This document shows, in pieces, positions 16,004 through 25,994 of a stretch of 64,000 nucleotides of DNA. Each line of letters starts with the position of its first letter. Positions within the stretch are counted from its first letter, which is position 1. The translations under genes were made by a program, and so were the position numbers. The stretch covers positions 1 to 64,000 of the forward strand of contig NZ_PYUI01000005.1 in NCBI RefSeq assembly GCF_003097355.1, read 5' to 3'. Source of the stretch: Arthrobacter sp. H-02-3 (GTDB taxonomy: Bacteria; Actinomycetota; Actinomycetes; Actinomycetales; Micrococcaceae). Under the pieces are notes generated by a model. It was not told the origin of the DNA, did not search any database, and was given only the letters and a program-made list of their open reading frames with translations.

Positions 16004-17860
16004 CTAGGGGAGGAAGTACCCCGCGAGGTCGGCTATGAGCTGGGCGGATCCGGAGGACCGGTTGAACAGCGCCACCTTTCCATCCGAGCCGAGCGCCACC
16101 GAGACCAGGTTCGGTACCGTCTGTCCGGCGGAGAAGTTCAGGTTGGACGCGTTGGGCCGTGCTGAACCGTTCGGGTAGGCGGTGATGAAGCCGAAGGACT
16201 TGGGCGAGGTGACGGTGAGGTTGAAGACGGCTGCCAGGGCACCGGTGGGGACCCCGTTGGCGCCGGCGACCTGGACCGACACCGCGGAATCCGCGGCCAC
16301 CGGCTTGGTATTGCGGGTGTCCAGGATCCGGGTCGGGCCGACGGCCTTGAAGGCGCCGGTCGCGGTCGGTGTGCCGGGCAGATAGTAGCCGGCGACGTCG
16401 GCGATCAGCTGGGACGTGCCCGAGGAACTGTTGAACAGCGTCACCTTGCCGTCGGACCCGACCGGGACCGTGACGAGGTTCGGGACCGTCTGACCGGCGG
16501 AAAAGTTCAGGTTGGACGCGTTGGGCCGGGCCGCACCGGACGCGTACGCGGTCACGAAGCCCAGGGACTTCGCCTGGGTCACCGTCAGGTTGAACACCAC
16601 GGCCGCGACCGAGGCGGGGATTCCGTTGGCTCCCGCGACCTGGAAGGAGACTGCGGAATTCGCGCCGACTGCCGAGGAGTTCCGGGTGTCCAGGAGCCGG
16701 GCCGGCGAGAGGCTCTTGAAGGAACCGGCCGTCGCCGGCGTTCCGGTGACGTAATAGCCCGTCACGTCAGCGATCAGCTGGGAGGACCCGGAGGAACTGT
16801 TGAACAGGGCGACCTTGCCGTCGGCTCCCACCGGGACGGTGACCAGGTTCGGTACCGTCTGGCCGGCAGAGAAGTTCAGGTTGGACGCATTGGGCCGCGC
16901 GGCGCCGGAGGCGTAGGCCGTGATGAAGCCGACGGACCGGGGCTGGGTCACCGTCAGGTTGAACACCACCGCCGAGACCTTCGCCGGGATCCCGTTGACC
17001 CCCGCGACCTGGAACGACACCGCGGAATTCGCCCGGACCGGTGAGCTGTTCCGCGTATCAAGGACACGCGTGGGAGCGGTGGGGTTGAAGGTTCCGGGAA
17101 GCTGGCCACCGGCCTTGCCGGCTTTGATCACGACGTCGTCAATGTAGCTGTCGCCCGCCTGCCGTCGGTGCTCTGCGCCGAGCTGCATCTGGGTGACCGC
17201 GGTGAAGGCCGTGGCGACCTGCTTGCTGGAATAGAGGAGCTGGCCGTCAAACCACACCTCGATGGTGGAGGAGGCGCCGTTGGGGATTACGTGCATGACC
17301 AGGTGGTGCCACGTACCGAGCGGGACGTTCACTTTCATCGCGGTGTAGCCGAGCGTGCCGTCGGGCGCCGCTACGCGCAGCCACAGGGGGCCGGCGCCGC
17401 CGTTGGAGCGGTAGACGTCCACGAACCGGGTGGTTCCGTTGAAGAACCGGAACATGGGGACGTTGTTGCCCGCGACGCCTTCCTTGGTGACGTTGAACCA
17501 TCCGTCGGCGTAGACCTCATTGGTGCCCGCAGGAAGCGGTGCGGAAAAATTGGCCAAGGAACCAGCATCCGTGGTCACGTGAACATGGGCTGAGCAGCGG
17601 CCCGAGTGTTGTTCAGCCGAGGAGACGTCGGCCGTGCCGGTCCCGGCCGTGACGGGGGCGTTGAAGCCCGAAGCCGTGATGCTCCCCGATTCGAAGTTGG
17701 TCGCAATCACCGTTGTGCCCGGGTATTGGTTGGTAGGTTGAGGCGCCCCCGGCTGACAAGTCGGCGTTGCGGCGGACGCCGGACCGGCCCCCACCGCCGA
17801 ACCCGCCATCACCAATAGGCTCAGCGCTGCAATCACGCCCGCCCTCTGCAATCGAATCAT
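16004..17860 (-). CDS. Secreted LamG-like protein with three C-terminal repeats
   Basis: A 618-residue protein. A Sec signal peptide (about residues 1-30, ending PASA) is followed by a concanavalin/LamG-like jelly-roll domain (about 45-240; features include GWFNV, GTWHHLVMHV and DDVVIKAG). Three repeats of about 124 residues follow to the end. Each starts near R(V/L/I)LDTRN and ends LIAD(V/A/L)(T/A)GY(Y/F). No sortase motif or transmembrane anchor is seen, so it is probably secreted or wall-associated and may bind polysaccharide. ATG 17860 has a poly-G ribosome-binding site. It occupies the place next to tadC where Tad pilin genes usually lie. Confidence 0.75.
   Translation of the reverse strand: MIRLQRAGVIAALSLLVMAGSAVGAGPASAATPTCQPGAPQPTNQYPGTTVIATNFESGSITASGFNAPVTAGTGTADVSSAEQHSGRCSAHVHVTTDAGSLANFSAPLPAGTNEVYADGWFNVTKEGVAGNNVPMFRFFNGTTRFVDVYRSNGGAGPLWLRVAAPDGTLGYTAMKVNVPLGTWHHLVMHVIPNGASSTIEVWFDGQLLYSSKQVATAFTAVTQMQLGAEHRRQAGDSYIDDVVIKAGKAGGQLPGTFNPTAPTRVLDTRNSSPVRANSAVSFQVAGVNGIPAKVSAVVFNLTVTQPRSVGFITAYASGAARPNASNLNFSAGQTVPNLVTVPVGADGKVALFNSSSGSSQLIADVTGYYVTGTPATAGSFKSLSPARLLDTRNSSAVGANSAVSFQVAGANGIPASVAAVVFNLTVTQAKSLGFVTAYASGAARPNASNLNFSAGQTVPNLVTVPVGSDGKVTLFNSSSGTSQLIADVAGYYLPGTPTATGAFKAVGPTRILDTRNTKPVAADSAVSVQVAGANGVPTGALAAVFNLTVTSPKSFGFITAYPNGSARPNASNLNFSAGQTVPNLVSVALGSDGKVALFNRSSGSAQLIADLAGYFLP
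16007..17122 (-). repeat. Three tandem coding repeats of about 372 bp
   Basis: This region encodes the three repeats of about 124 residues of the LamG-like protein. They are highly similar, sharing NASNLNFSAGQTVPNLV and GFITAY-type segments, with many silent differences at DNA level. The pattern indicates internal duplication kept under selection. Confidence 0.8.
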
Positions 17861-18065
17861 TGATCTGCCCCCCTGCGTGGCTTCCACTCGATACGAAATC
17901 CCAGAAACCCTGAGGATTCGAGGCGCCACAGAAGCGCTGTGAGTAGCCGACGCACGAGACCGCTCATACTCCGACGGTGCCTGCCCCCAAGGTATCCCCC
18001 AGCAACTTGAATAAACCTTGGACCAGCGGCGATGCGGCGTCGGGGGCGCCGCCCGCCCGCGGGCA

Positions 18066-18668
18066 TCAGGCCGGGACCAGCCCCAGGAGCACAGGCACGA
18101 CGCCGAGGCAGACAAATGCCGGCAGGGAGCACAAGCCCAGAGGCACGACCAGCTTCACGCCCAGCGCCGCGGCACGCTGCTCGGCAGCCCGGTTCCGTTC
18201 GCGGCGAAGCCGGGCCGCTTGGGCATAGAGGAGGGCCGAGGACGGAGCGCCCGTGAGGGCGGCGAACGTGAGGGTGTCGCGCAGGGCAAGGAGTTCGCAC
18301 GCCTGGCCACCTGAACTGTGCCATGCCGTGTCCCAGTCCGCGCCAATGGCAAGGGCTGACACCACCGGCCGAAGCTGCCGTCCGAGTTCCTGCGGCACCA
18401 GGGCGGCGATGAGTTCCAGGGACCGGCCCAGTCCGGCTCCCGCATCCAGCATGGCGCCGATGAGTTCCAGCATCATGGCGGTGTCCCGCAGACCCGGATA
18501 GCCGGGCTGGCGGCCGGCCTGGGTCCCCCGACGCAGTCCGGACCCGTCCGCCGGGGCCAGGATTTGGCGGTGGAGTCTTCGGCGGACGCGGCCAGAGTCT
18601 CCGCGGACCATAATGGCTGCACCGGCAAGGCCGGCGGCCACCACAACTCCGGCGAGTCCGGGACTCAC
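18066..18668 (-). CDS. tadC: Tad secretion inner-membrane protein TadC-like (T2SS F family)
   Basis: A 200-residue membrane protein with an N-terminal hydrophobic segment, a central cytoplasmic F domain (ELIGAMLDAGAGLGRSLELIAAL is its conserved helical signature) and a C-terminal hydrophobic pair (KLVVPLGLCSLPAFVCLGVVP). It would be part of the platform for Flp/Tad pilus assembly. The GTG start at 18668 lies 13 nt after tadB. It is short, as actinobacterial TadC proteins are. The usual downstream pilin and TadE genes are not found. Confidence 0.8.
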   Translation of the reverse strand: MSPGLAGVVVAAGLAGAAIMVRGDSGRVRRRLHRQILAPADGSGLRRGTQAGRQPGYPGLRDTAMMLELIGAMLDAGAGLGRSLELIAALVPQELGRQLRPVVSALAIGADWDTAWHSSGGQACELLALRDTLTFAALTGAPSSALLYAQAARLRRERNRAAEQRAAALGVKLVVPLGLCSLPAFVCLGVVPVLLGLVPA

Positions 18669-18681
18669 GGCGGCGGTGGAG

Positions 18682-19644
18682 TCACGAGTGCGCTCCCGCC
18701 GCGGCCCGCACGAGCTTCGAAGACCACACCCGGCCGGCGGCGGTCAGGACCACCCCTGCGGCCAACGCCAAGAGGCCCCACGGATTTCCAAGGAGCGTAG
18801 CCATCGGGTCCACTCCCAGCAGCAAGCCGAGCCCCAAACCCGATACCGGCAGCCAGGTCAGCAAGCGGATGGTTGCCCGGGGCCCCGCCAAAGCCGTCTG
18901 CCGGGCACCTTCGGCGTCGTCCTCCGCCTCAAGGTGCGCGGCAAAGCGCGCCAGGACGTCTGCCAGCGGGCACCCGCTGGCCTCCGCGGTGTCGAAGCAT
19001 GCGGCGAGCTCGCCCCACACCCGGGCGTCGCGCCCGGCACGGACGCTCACGGCGCCGCCAAAGGCGGCTCCAGCGCCGCTGACCCCGCCGGCCGGCCCGC
19101 CGGATACCCTGCGGCGGATCGCCCGGGCCACGGAGGACCCGCCCAGGGCGGCCGCACGTGCGGCCGCGAGGACTCTGAGCGACTCCGGGTCAAGCACCGG
19201 CCCGGACGTGACTTGGGCACCGTCGCGGCCCGCGCCGCGGACTGAAGCACGGACCGAAGCGTCGACAGTTCTGTTGACCGCGGCCCCTTGCTCCGCAGCC
19301 TCCGCGCCGTACAGCACCCACAGTTCATCCCACAGGCGGGCGGGGGTGCGTCCGCCTTTCAGCAGCGCGGCCAGCTGCTGAACCACAACTGTCATGGGCA
19401 CGGCCCCCACCCCCGCGGAGCCTCCAGCCAACACGCGGCGGAGACCTGGGACGGCCCTCCGGCCACGACTGCGCAGACCTGTTGACCGACCCGGGCTCCG
19501 AGTGCTGGATGGCTGCTCGCGGGGCAGGAAACTCCGCGGGCCGGCGCCGTGCAGGGCATTGCGAGTGCGGCGGCCCGCCACACGCGGGGAGGGAAAGGCC
19601 AGCCGCAGGGCCAAGAGCAGGACGATGATCAGGAGCGCCGTCAT
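18682..19644 (-). CDS. tadB: Tad secretion inner-membrane protein TadB-like (T2SS F family)
   Basis: A 320-residue protein with an N-terminal membrane helix (TALLIIVLLLALRLAF), a long Arg/Ala-rich cytoplasmic part, an F-type segment (VWGELAACFDTAEASGCPLADVL) and two C-terminal membrane segments. Its ATG at 19644 overlaps the tadA stop as ATGA, which fixes this start over the earlier ATG at 19656. It is the platform partner of TadC in pilus biogenesis. Confidence 0.8.
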   Translation of the reverse strand: MTALLIIVLLLALRLAFPSPRVAGRRTRNALHGAGPRSFLPREQPSSTRSPGRSTGLRSRGRRAVPGLRRVLAGGSAGVGAVPMTVVVQQLAALLKGGRTPARLWDELWVLYGAEAAEQGAAVNRTVDASVRASVRGAGRDGAQVTSGPVLDPESLRVLAAARAAALGGSSVARAIRRRVSGGPAGGVSGAGAAFGGAVSVRAGRDARVWGELAACFDTAEASGCPLADVLARFAAHLEAEDDAEGARQTALAGPRATIRLLTWLPVSGLGLGLLLGVDPMATLLGNPWGLLALAAGVVLTAAGRVWSSKLVRAAAGAHS

Positions 19645-20978
19645 CGCGGGGTCCATGACTGCGGGTGTTCGGCTCCTGAACCCGGCGGGCGTGCTTCGGG
19701 CGCCGGGCGGGCCCCGGTGTTGGTTCCATCGGCTACCGCTGGATCCAGGCCGAGCCGGTCCGCCAGCCGCGGCCAGGCCGGGCCGAACCGGGCCCGGTCC
19801 CTCAGTACTTCCAGTGCAGCGGTGACAGCCAGCCCGGATTCCTGTGCTTCCATGATTCCGATGCTCGCGACCTGGCGCCCGGTCCCGCTCCGCTCGACAT
19901 GCACGACGGCGTCGATGGCACTCGCCACCTGCAAGCGCACGGCATCCTGGCCCATGCCGGCGAGCGCGCCGAGCGCCGCCAGCCGGGCAGGCACGGCCGC
20001 CGCAGCGTTCGCGTGAATCGTCCCGCCGCCTCCCGTATGACCGGTATTCATGGCCGACAGCAACTCCCGGACCTCCGCACCGCGGCATTCACCCACCACC
20101 AGCCGGTCCGGCCGCATCCTCAGGGCCTGACGAACTAGTTCGCCCAGGTCCACGGCACCCCCGCCTTCCAGGTTTCCGTGCCGGGATTCCAGCGTGACGA
20201 CGTGCGGGTGCACCGGATTAAGTTCCGCGGCGTCCTCAATGAGGACGAGACGTTCTCCGGGGCCGCACAACCCCAGCAGCGTCGCCAGCAGCGTGGTTTT
20301 CCCCGAGCCGGTGGCGCCGCTAATGAGGAAGCTCAGCCTGCACCCCACCATGCGTTCGAGTACGGACTGGACCAGCCCGCCGCATGCCCCGCTCCCGAAC
20401 ATGCCCTTGCGACCCAGCTCGGCCATCGTAAAGACCGAAGTCCGGCGGATTCGCACGCTCAAGAGGGTCCCGGCCGGGGAAATCGGCGGCAACACCGCAT
20501 GCACCCGGTAGCCGCCGTCGAGCCTGACATCGACGCACGGCGAACCGTCGTCCAGGCGGCGGCCGCCGGCTGCCACCAGCCTCGCCGCGAGCGCCCGGAC
20601 CTGCGGTTCCCCGGAAAAGAGGACGGGCGCCTTTTCCAGGCCGTTGCCGCGGTCCAGCCAGACCGAGTCCGGTCCGTTCACGAAGATGTCCGTCACAGCA
20701 GGATCCCGGGTCAGCGGATGCAGGGGACCCAATCCGCTCAGTTCCGCGCTGATACTTTCCACAGCTGCAAGGGCGCCGGCCGTGCCAAGCAGCCGTCCGC
20801 TCGCCTGGAGGGCCGCTGCGACCCGGGAGGGGGTTACCGGGGCGGAATCGGTCATGACTGACTCGCGCACGGATTCCAGCAACGCCGGGTCCAGAAATCC
20901 CTGCGAGCGGCGGCGGCCCGGCGCCCGCCGGGTAAGCCGTTCCGGTTCGGCGGGGTCCGCGGCCGAATGGGCGCTCAT
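19641..20978 (-). CDS. tadA: TadA/CpaF-family secretion ATPase
   Basis: A 445-residue hexameric-type ATPase for Tad pilus assembly. It shows Walker A GATGSGKT, the Asp-box-like LVLIEDAAEL, the RPDRLVVGE strand and the HTGGGGTIHAN region typical of CpaF ATPases. The N-terminal domain has the family pattern ISAELSGLGPLHPL, then VTDIFVNGP. The ATG overlaps the stop of the upstream ssd gene by one base, and the stop overlaps tadB, so the cluster is one operon. Confidence 0.92.
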   Translation of the reverse strand: MSAHSAADPAEPERLTRRAPGRRRSQGFLDPALLESVRESVMTDSAPVTPSRVAAALQASGRLLGTAGALAAVESISAELSGLGPLHPLTRDPAVTDIFVNGPDSVWLDRGNGLEKAPVLFSGEPQVRALAARLVAAGGRRLDDGSPCVDVRLDGGYRVHAVLPPISPAGTLLSVRIRRTSVFTMAELGRKGMFGSGACGGLVQSVLERMVGCRLSFLISGATGSGKTTLLATLLGLCGPGERLVLIEDAAELNPVHPHVVTLESRHGNLEGGGAVDLGELVRQALRMRPDRLVVGECRGAEVRELLSAMNTGHTGGGGTIHANAAAAVPARLAALGALAGMGQDAVRLQVASAIDAVVHVERSGTGRQVASIGIMEAQESGLAVTAALEVLRDRARFGPAWPRLADRLGLDPAVADGTNTGARPAPEARPPGSGAEHPQSWTPR

Positions 20979-22084
20979 CAGACGTCACCCCGGTCCAGGT
21001 CAAGGAGCCCTGCGGTGAGACGGCGGACAGAGCGCTGACGGCCGGCGTCGAGGAGGCGGCCGAGTTCCGTGGCCGCCGCCAGACCCTTGATTTCCGGCAT
21101 GACCCCGTGGAGGGGAAGCCCCACGGACTCCGCAATCAGTGGCGCATCCAAGGCAGCGCCCGGACTGGCCCGGACCACTAGCGTCGTATCTACCGGTGGA
21201 AGCTCCTGCGCCAACCGGGCCGTGGCGACGGCCGCCCGCAGCCGGGCCGGCGCCACGACCACGATCCGGTCGCATTCCCAGGCGAAGGATCGCACAGCCT
21301 CCCGTCCCCGGCCGATGTCCAGCACGACCAGCTCGCTGCCCCGCCGGGCGGCGTCGAGAACCACGGCCACCGAGGTCGCGTCCACGCCGGCTGCACCGTC
21401 CCGGGTGCCCGGCCACGACAGGAAGGAGAATCCCCCGGCCTTCGGGAGCGCATCGTCGAGCTGGGCGGGATCGATACTGCCGCTCGCCCCGGCCAGGTCC
21501 GGCCAGCGGAGCCCGGGAGCGTCCTCGGCGGCCAACGCCAGTTCCAGTCCGCCGCCCCAGGGGTCGCCGTCGATCAGCACCACGCGCGCCCCGAGCCCGG
21601 CGGCCGCCTGCGCGACCCAGATGGCGGCGGTCGTGGCCCCTGCACCGCCGCAGCCGCCCGTCACGCCTACAACGAGTCCGCCGGCTTCCGGCGCGCGGGA
21701 CCGGCTCAGGTATTCCGCCAGCCAGGCGGCGGCATCCGGCAGCACGGCGACGCGTTCGGCCCCGATGGCGGCGGCCAGTTGCCACAGTCCGTCGCCGTCA
21801 TCCTTGACTCCGACGAGCACCGCCGGCGCCCTCCTTCGAAGTGGCAACTCCCGGATGTCGCTGCCAACCAGTACGGCGCCCGCGGCGTCCCAGAAGGGCG
21901 CGGCATTGGCCGCGTCCCGGACTGTCCGCAGGTGGCCCCCGGCAGCGGCGACGATGCGCTCCACCTCGCCGCGCAGAACATCGGCGCCGGTGACGAGCAG
22001 AGTCTCCGCGGACTCCCCGGGAATCCACGGCCCCCCGTCCTGCGGGGGTGGCGAGTCCGGGCCGGGTGGCTGGTGCCTGTTCAT
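20978..22084 (-). CDS. ssd: Septum-site-determining/CpaE-like ATPase (Ssd)
   Basis: A 368-residue MinD/ParA-superfamily protein. A receiver-like N-terminal part (about 25-130) is followed by the ATPase with a deviant Walker A, GGCGGAGATT, and LIDGDPWGGG. This architecture and its place directly before tadA match the actinobacterial Ssd/CpaE proteins that position or regulate the Tad machinery and affect septation. It is the first gene of the operon and divergent from the polymerase gene at 22219. Confidence 0.87.
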   Translation of the reverse strand: MNRHQPPGPDSPPPQDGGPWIPGESAETLLVTGADVLRGEVERIVAAAGGHLRTVRDAANAAPFWDAAGAVLVGSDIRELPLRRRAPAVLVGVKDDGDGLWQLAAAIGAERVAVLPDAAAWLAEYLSRSRAPEAGGLVVGVTGGCGGAGATTAAIWVAQAAAGLGARVVLIDGDPWGGGLELALAAEDAPGLRWPDLAGASGSIDPAQLDDALPKAGGFSFLSWPGTRDGAAGVDATSVAVVLDAARRGSELVVLDIGRGREAVRSFAWECDRIVVVAPARLRAAVATARLAQELPPVDTTLVVRASPGAALDAPLIAESVGLPLHGVMPEIKGLAAATELGRLLDAGRQRSVRRLTAGLLDLDRGDV

Positions 22085-22218
22085 GCTGCCACTGTGCCTG
22101 TCCGGGAAGCGCAGCGTAACCGCCGTCGTCGGCTATGTGGACAAACCGGGCCCGGCCTCTGCAGCCTCGCCAGGCAGTGCGCACCGAGCACGCTCCGGAG
22201 CAGGGCAGAATTGACCCT

Positions 22219-23973
22219 ATGTACCTCCTGCTTGCCGCCCACGCCGACGGCGCGGCTCTCCAGGAACTCACGGCGGATGGCCTCCCCGCACCGTCCAATC
22301 CACAGCCACGGGTGGTGAGCGCCGGTGACCTCGCCGGCGTCGTCCGCGGGCTTGAAAAGCGGCGCCCGCGCTGGATCTGGCACCGCACGCAGGACTGGTA
22401 TCCGTCGCTGCTGCGGGCCGGCGTGGAGCTCGAGCGCTGCTACGACCTGACTTTGTGCGGTTCGATTCTGGCCCACTCGGAGTTCACCGCCCACACCGGC
22501 TATGCCCGGTCGGCGGAGAAACTCACGCAGGACGACGAGCTGCACCAGCCGCCGCGGGCCCTGCAGCCCCCTCCCCCGCCGCCGGAGCAGGGCGCACTCT
22601 TCGATGCCCCGGCCCGGGACCAGCGCCCCGGCCAGTCCCTTGAGGAACTCCGCGCCGAGTATGCCGCCCAGCAGGACGCGCTCCGCCAGGCGGGAGCCGC
22701 GCCGGCAACGGCCCCCGGCACGACCGGCGGTTCGGCCGACGCCCCAGACGCCAACCGGCGCCAACGGCTCCAGCTGCTGCTCGCGGCCGAATCCGCGGGC
22801 GCCATGATCGCCGCCGAAATGCAACACACCGGCGTGCCCTGGCGTGAGGAACTGCACGAACAGATCCTCGCGGACTGCCTCGGACCCCGCCCGGCTCCGG
22901 GCCAGCGCCCAGCCAAACTCGAAGCGCTCACCGCCGAACTCAGGCAACTGCTGCGCTCACCCGCGCTGAACCCGGACTCACCGCAGGAGCTCATGCGCGC
23001 CCTGCACCGGAACGGCATCGAGGTCAAGACCACCCGCCAATGGGAGCTGAAGGAATCCAGCCACCCCGCGATCGAGCCGCTGCTGGTCTACAAGAAGCTG
23101 GCCCGTCTCCACGCGGCCAACGGCTGGGTGTGGCTTGACGCGTGGGTCAAGAACGGCAGGTTCCAGCCCGAGTACGTGGTGGGCGGCGTGGTGTCGGGGA
23201 GGTGGGCGTCGCGCGGCGGAGGGGCGCTGCAAATTCCGCGCCAGATTCGCGGCGCCGTCCACGCCGATCCCGGCCACAAGCTGATCGTTGCCGACGCCTC
23301 GCAGCTGGAACCGCGGGTCCTCGTCGCGCTCGCGCAGGATTCCAAAATGGCCGAGGCCGCCCGGGACAAGGACCTCTACGCCGGCATCGCGGCACAAGGC
23401 TTCGGGGGCGACCGAGCAAAAGCCAAGGTAGCCCTCCTCGGGGCCATCTACGGCGCAACCACGGGCGAGTCCGGGCGCCTGATGCCCCAACTTGCCCGCA
23501 CCTATCCCCGCGCCGTGGGCTTCGTCGAGCAAGCTGCCCGCGACGGCGAAGCCGGGAGGACCGTCACCTCCCGCCTGGGCCGCAGCAGCCCTCCGCCGTC
23601 GGATCGCTGGCTGCGCAGCCAGCACTCGACTACCGCGGAAGAACAGCGCCGGGCGGACTCGATCGCCCGCTCGCGCGGACGTTTCACCCGGAACTTCGTG
23701 GTGCAGGGCTCGGCCGCCGACTGGGCGGCCTGCTGGCTGGCGGAACTGCGACGGCGGCTGCGCGACCTGCGGTCGGACGGCACCGCCGCGGCTGAACTGG
23801 TCTTCTTCCTGCACGATGAAGTGATGGTGCACTGCCCCGATGGCGCCGTCGAGGACTGCATCCAGGCGATCGAGGACTCAGCGGCTGCCGCCAAAGAGCT
23901 CCTGTTCGGCCGGATTCCGGTGGAATTTCCGGTCAGCGTGGCGGTCGTGGACTCGTACGACAACGCAAAATGA
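22219..23973 (+). CDS. Bifunctional 3'-5' exonuclease/DNA polymerase (PolA-like)
   Basis: A 584-residue family A polymerase lacking the 5'-3' exonuclease domain. Polymerase motif A is VADASQLEPRVLVALAQD, the O-helix region is AKAKVALLGAIYGATTG, and motif C is FFLHDEVMV with the catalytic His-Asp-Glu. The N-terminal exonuclease-like part is divergent. Proteins of this type are widespread in actinobacteria beside the Tad/Ssd locus and are thought to act in repair. ATG 22219 is used because the upstream in-frame sequence belongs to the intergenic region. Confidence 0.88.
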   Translation: MYLLLAAHADGAALQELTADGLPAPSNPQPRVVSAGDLAGVVRGLEKRRPRWIWHRTQDWYPSLLRAGVELERCYDLTLCGSILAHSEFTAHTGYARSAEKLTQDDELHQPPRALQPPPPPPEQGALFDAPARDQRPGQSLEELRAEYAAQQDALRQAGAAPATAPGTTGGSADAPDANRRQRLQLLLAAESAGAMIAAEMQHTGVPWREELHEQILADCLGPRPAPGQRPAKLEALTAELRQLLRSPALNPDSPQELMRALHRNGIEVKTTRQWELKESSHPAIEPLLVYKKLARLHAANGWVWLDAWVKNGRFQPEYVVGGVVSGRWASRGGGALQIPRQIRGAVHADPGHKLIVADASQLEPRVLVALAQDSKMAEAARDKDLYAGIAAQGFGGDRAKAKVALLGAIYGATTGESGRLMPQLARTYPRAVGFVEQAARDGEAGRTVTSRLGRSSPPPSDRWLRSQHSTTAEEQRRADSIARSRGRFTRNFVVQGSAADWAACWLAELRRRLRDLRSDGTAAAELVFFLHDEVMVHCPDGAVEDCIQAIEDSAAAAKELLFGRIPVEFPVSVAVVDSYDNAK

Positions 23974-24114
23974 GTGACCTCGGACACCATCCGTAACGTA
24001 CCCGTCGGTAGCGTTGTGTGGGCTCCATCACCCGACTAGGCTCGAAAAGGCCGGCGGATTCCCGTTCTTTCCGCTGGCTATTGCAATGACGCAAGGAATT
24101 GGGGAGGCACAAAT

Positions 24115-24372
24115 TTGGCTGGCATGTTTGAGATCGCACAAGCTGGAGACAAGGCGTATTTTTTTCGGCTGACGGCACCGGATGGAACGGTCGTCGCCGT
24201 TTCGCCGCTGTTCAGCTCCATTAAGAGCGCGGCGGCGGGCATTACCGCTGTGCGTGAGAACGCCGCGACCGGTCTGATTGTGGATCGTTCCGGCACTCAG
24301 CGGCGAGCCGCCAGCCGGCCGGCGGCAGTGGCACCTGCTGCCCTGGTGGGCAGCGGCGTGGGGGCCAGCTAG
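24115..24372 (+). CDS. DUF1508 (YegP-like) protein
   Basis: An 85-residue protein with one DUF1508 unit: FEIAQAGDKAYFFRL, DGTVVAVSPLFSSI, then AAAGITAVRENAATGLIVD. The TTG start at 24115 is preferred over the ATG at 24124 because GGGGAGG lies 7 nt before it. The Ala/Arg tail is not part of the domain. A paralogue with the same layout is at 54150-54458. The function of the family is unknown. Confidence 0.8.
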   Translation: MAGMFEIAQAGDKAYFFRLTAPDGTVVAVSPLFSSIKSAAAGITAVRENAATGLIVDRSGTQRRAASRPAAVAPAALVGSGVGAS

Positions 24373-24441
24373 CGGATCAGCCGGCAGGCCGGCGTAGAAC
24401 AGGCCGGCGTAGAATCGGCCGCACGCATCGCCGGGCGTGGC

Positions 24442-25122
24442 TCACACATCGATCCCGTAGAGCCGCGCACGGTCCCAGGGAACCGCCCAGCCCAGCTGTT
24501 CGAACAGCTGGTTCAGAATCATCCCGGTAAACCCCCACACCACCACGCCGTTGACGGTGAACGCGGGGCTCTGGAACGTCTGGCCGGCCCGGCTGACCGT
24601 GGCCATCACCCGGTTGTCCGGATCCAGCAGATCCCGGACCGGAACCCGGAACACCTGTGCGGATTCGCCGTAATCCACCACCCGGACGGGCGACTGGGCG
24701 GCCCACCAGGCCAAGACCGGGGTGACGAGGAAATTCCCCCGCGGCAGGGCCAGCTCGGGCATCGCCCCGAGGACGTCCACACCCGCTGGGTTCAGCCCCG
24801 TCTCCTCTTCGGCCTCTCGAAGGGCCGCGGCGATCACCGACTCGCCCGGGTCGATGCCCCCGCCCGGAAAGGCCACTTGTCCGGGATGGTCATCCAGGGT
24901 CTGCGCCCGCTGCAGCAGCAGAACGTCCAGATCGGCCGGAGCCAGCAGCTTCTCGGACACCGCCGGGACGTTGTCCAGCGCCCCGAAGAGCATCAGCACG
25001 GCGGCCTTGCGGACCCGTTCGCCGGGCTCGACGGCGAGTTCCCGCCAGCGTGGATCCGGCGCGGGCGCCGTGCCCGCCACGACAGCGGCAACGAGGTCGA
25101 CGAGGTCCTGGCGCGCGGTCAC
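24442..25122 (-). CDS. Nudix hydrolase, CoA pyrophosphatase-like
   Basis: A 226-residue protein with a complete Nudix box (GGGIDPGES to REAEEETGL) preceded by the [11 protein letters not shown] stretch typical of NudL/YeaB CoA diphosphatases. It probably hydrolyses CoA or a related nucleoside diphosphate derivative. Its GTG start overlaps the nth stop as GTGA, so it is translationally coupled to endonuclease III, an arrangement often seen in actinobacteria. Confidence 0.87.
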   Translation of the reverse strand: MTARQDLVDLVAAVVAGTAPAPDPRWRELAVEPGERVRKAAVLMLFGALDNVPAVSEKLLAPADLDVLLLQRAQTLDDHPGQVAFPGGGIDPGESVIAAALREAEEETGLNPAGVDVLGAMPELALPRGNFLVTPVLAWWAAQSPVRVVDYGESAQVFRVPVRDLLDPDNRVMATVSRAGQTFQSPAFTVNGVVVWGFTGMILNQLFEQLGWAVPWDRARLYGIDV

Positions 25123-25988
25123 GGCTGCTTCCTCTGCGATTCCATCCGGATTTCGGCAGCGCGGTGCGTCTCGGCCAGAAGCCGGGCCAGCAGTGCCTCC
25201 TGCCCCGGGGCGAGCTCGTACTTCAACAGCTTCCTGGCCTTCTCCGGGTCGGTCTCGCCGGCGCCGTAGCTGGGGCACCAGTTCGCTACCGCGCAGGCAC
25301 CGCACGCCGGCTTGCGGGCGTGACAGACGCGGCGGCCGTGGAAGACGACGCGGTGCGAGAGCATGGTCCAGTCCTTCGGCTCGAACAGTTCGGCGACATC
25401 GGACTCGATCCGGACCGGATCATCGGAGTCTGTCCAGCCAAAGCGCCGGGCCAGGCGGCCGAAGTGGGTGTCCACGGTGATGCCCGGAATGCCGAAGGCA
25501 TTGCCCAGCACCACGTTCGCGGTTTTCCGCCCGACGCCGGGCAGCGTCACCAGGTCCTCCAGCCGGCCGGGCACCTCGCCGTCGTACTCGTCCACGAGCC
25601 GGTTGCACAGCGCCAGGAGGTTCCTGGTCTTGGCGCGAAAGAAGCCGGTGGGCTTGATGATGGCCTCGAGCTCGGCCGGTTCCGCCTCCGCCATCCGGCG
25701 CGCGTCAGGGTAGCGCGCGAACAAAAGGGGCGTGATCTGGTTGACCAGCACATCCGTGGTCTGGGCGGACAGCACAGTGGCCACCACGAGCTCAAACGGG
25801 CTGCGGAAATCCAGTTCCGCGTGGGCATAGGGGTACTGTTCCGCGAGGGCCCGGTTGATCCGGCGGGCCCGGCGCTTGAGCGCCAGGAGGGACTCCGACG
25901 CCCGCGGGGCACCGGGCTTGGTGCTGCGGGGGGCCTTGCCGCCGGATTCCTTGGTACCGGATTCCCTTCTGCCGGATTCCGTGGTCAC
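25119..25988 (-). CDS. nth: Endonuclease III (DNA glycosylase/AP lyase)
   Basis: A 289-residue base-excision repair enzyme acting on oxidised pyrimidines. The helix-hairpin-helix [13 protein letters not shown] contains the catalytic Lys, [11 protein letters not shown] holds the catalytic Asp, and the C-terminal [17 protein letters not shown] gives the Cys spacing (C-x6-C-x2-C-x5-C) of the 4Fe-4S cluster. The first about 40 residues form a Ser/Arg/Pro-rich extension outside the fold. It is followed by the coupled Nudix gene. Confidence 0.95.
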   Translation of the reverse strand: MTTESGRRESGTKESGGKAPRSTKPGAPRASESLLALKRRARRINRALAEQYPYAHAELDFRSPFELVVATVLSAQTTDVLVNQITPLLFARYPDARRMAEAEPAELEAIIKPTGFFRAKTRNLLALCNRLVDEYDGEVPGRLEDLVTLPGVGRKTANVVLGNAFGIPGITVDTHFGRLARRFGWTDSDDPVRIESDVAELFEPKDWTMLSHRVVFHGRRVCHARKPACGACAVANWCPSYGAGETDPEKARKLLKYELAPGQEALLARLLAETHRAAEIRMESQRKQP

Positions 25989-25994
25989 GGACGG

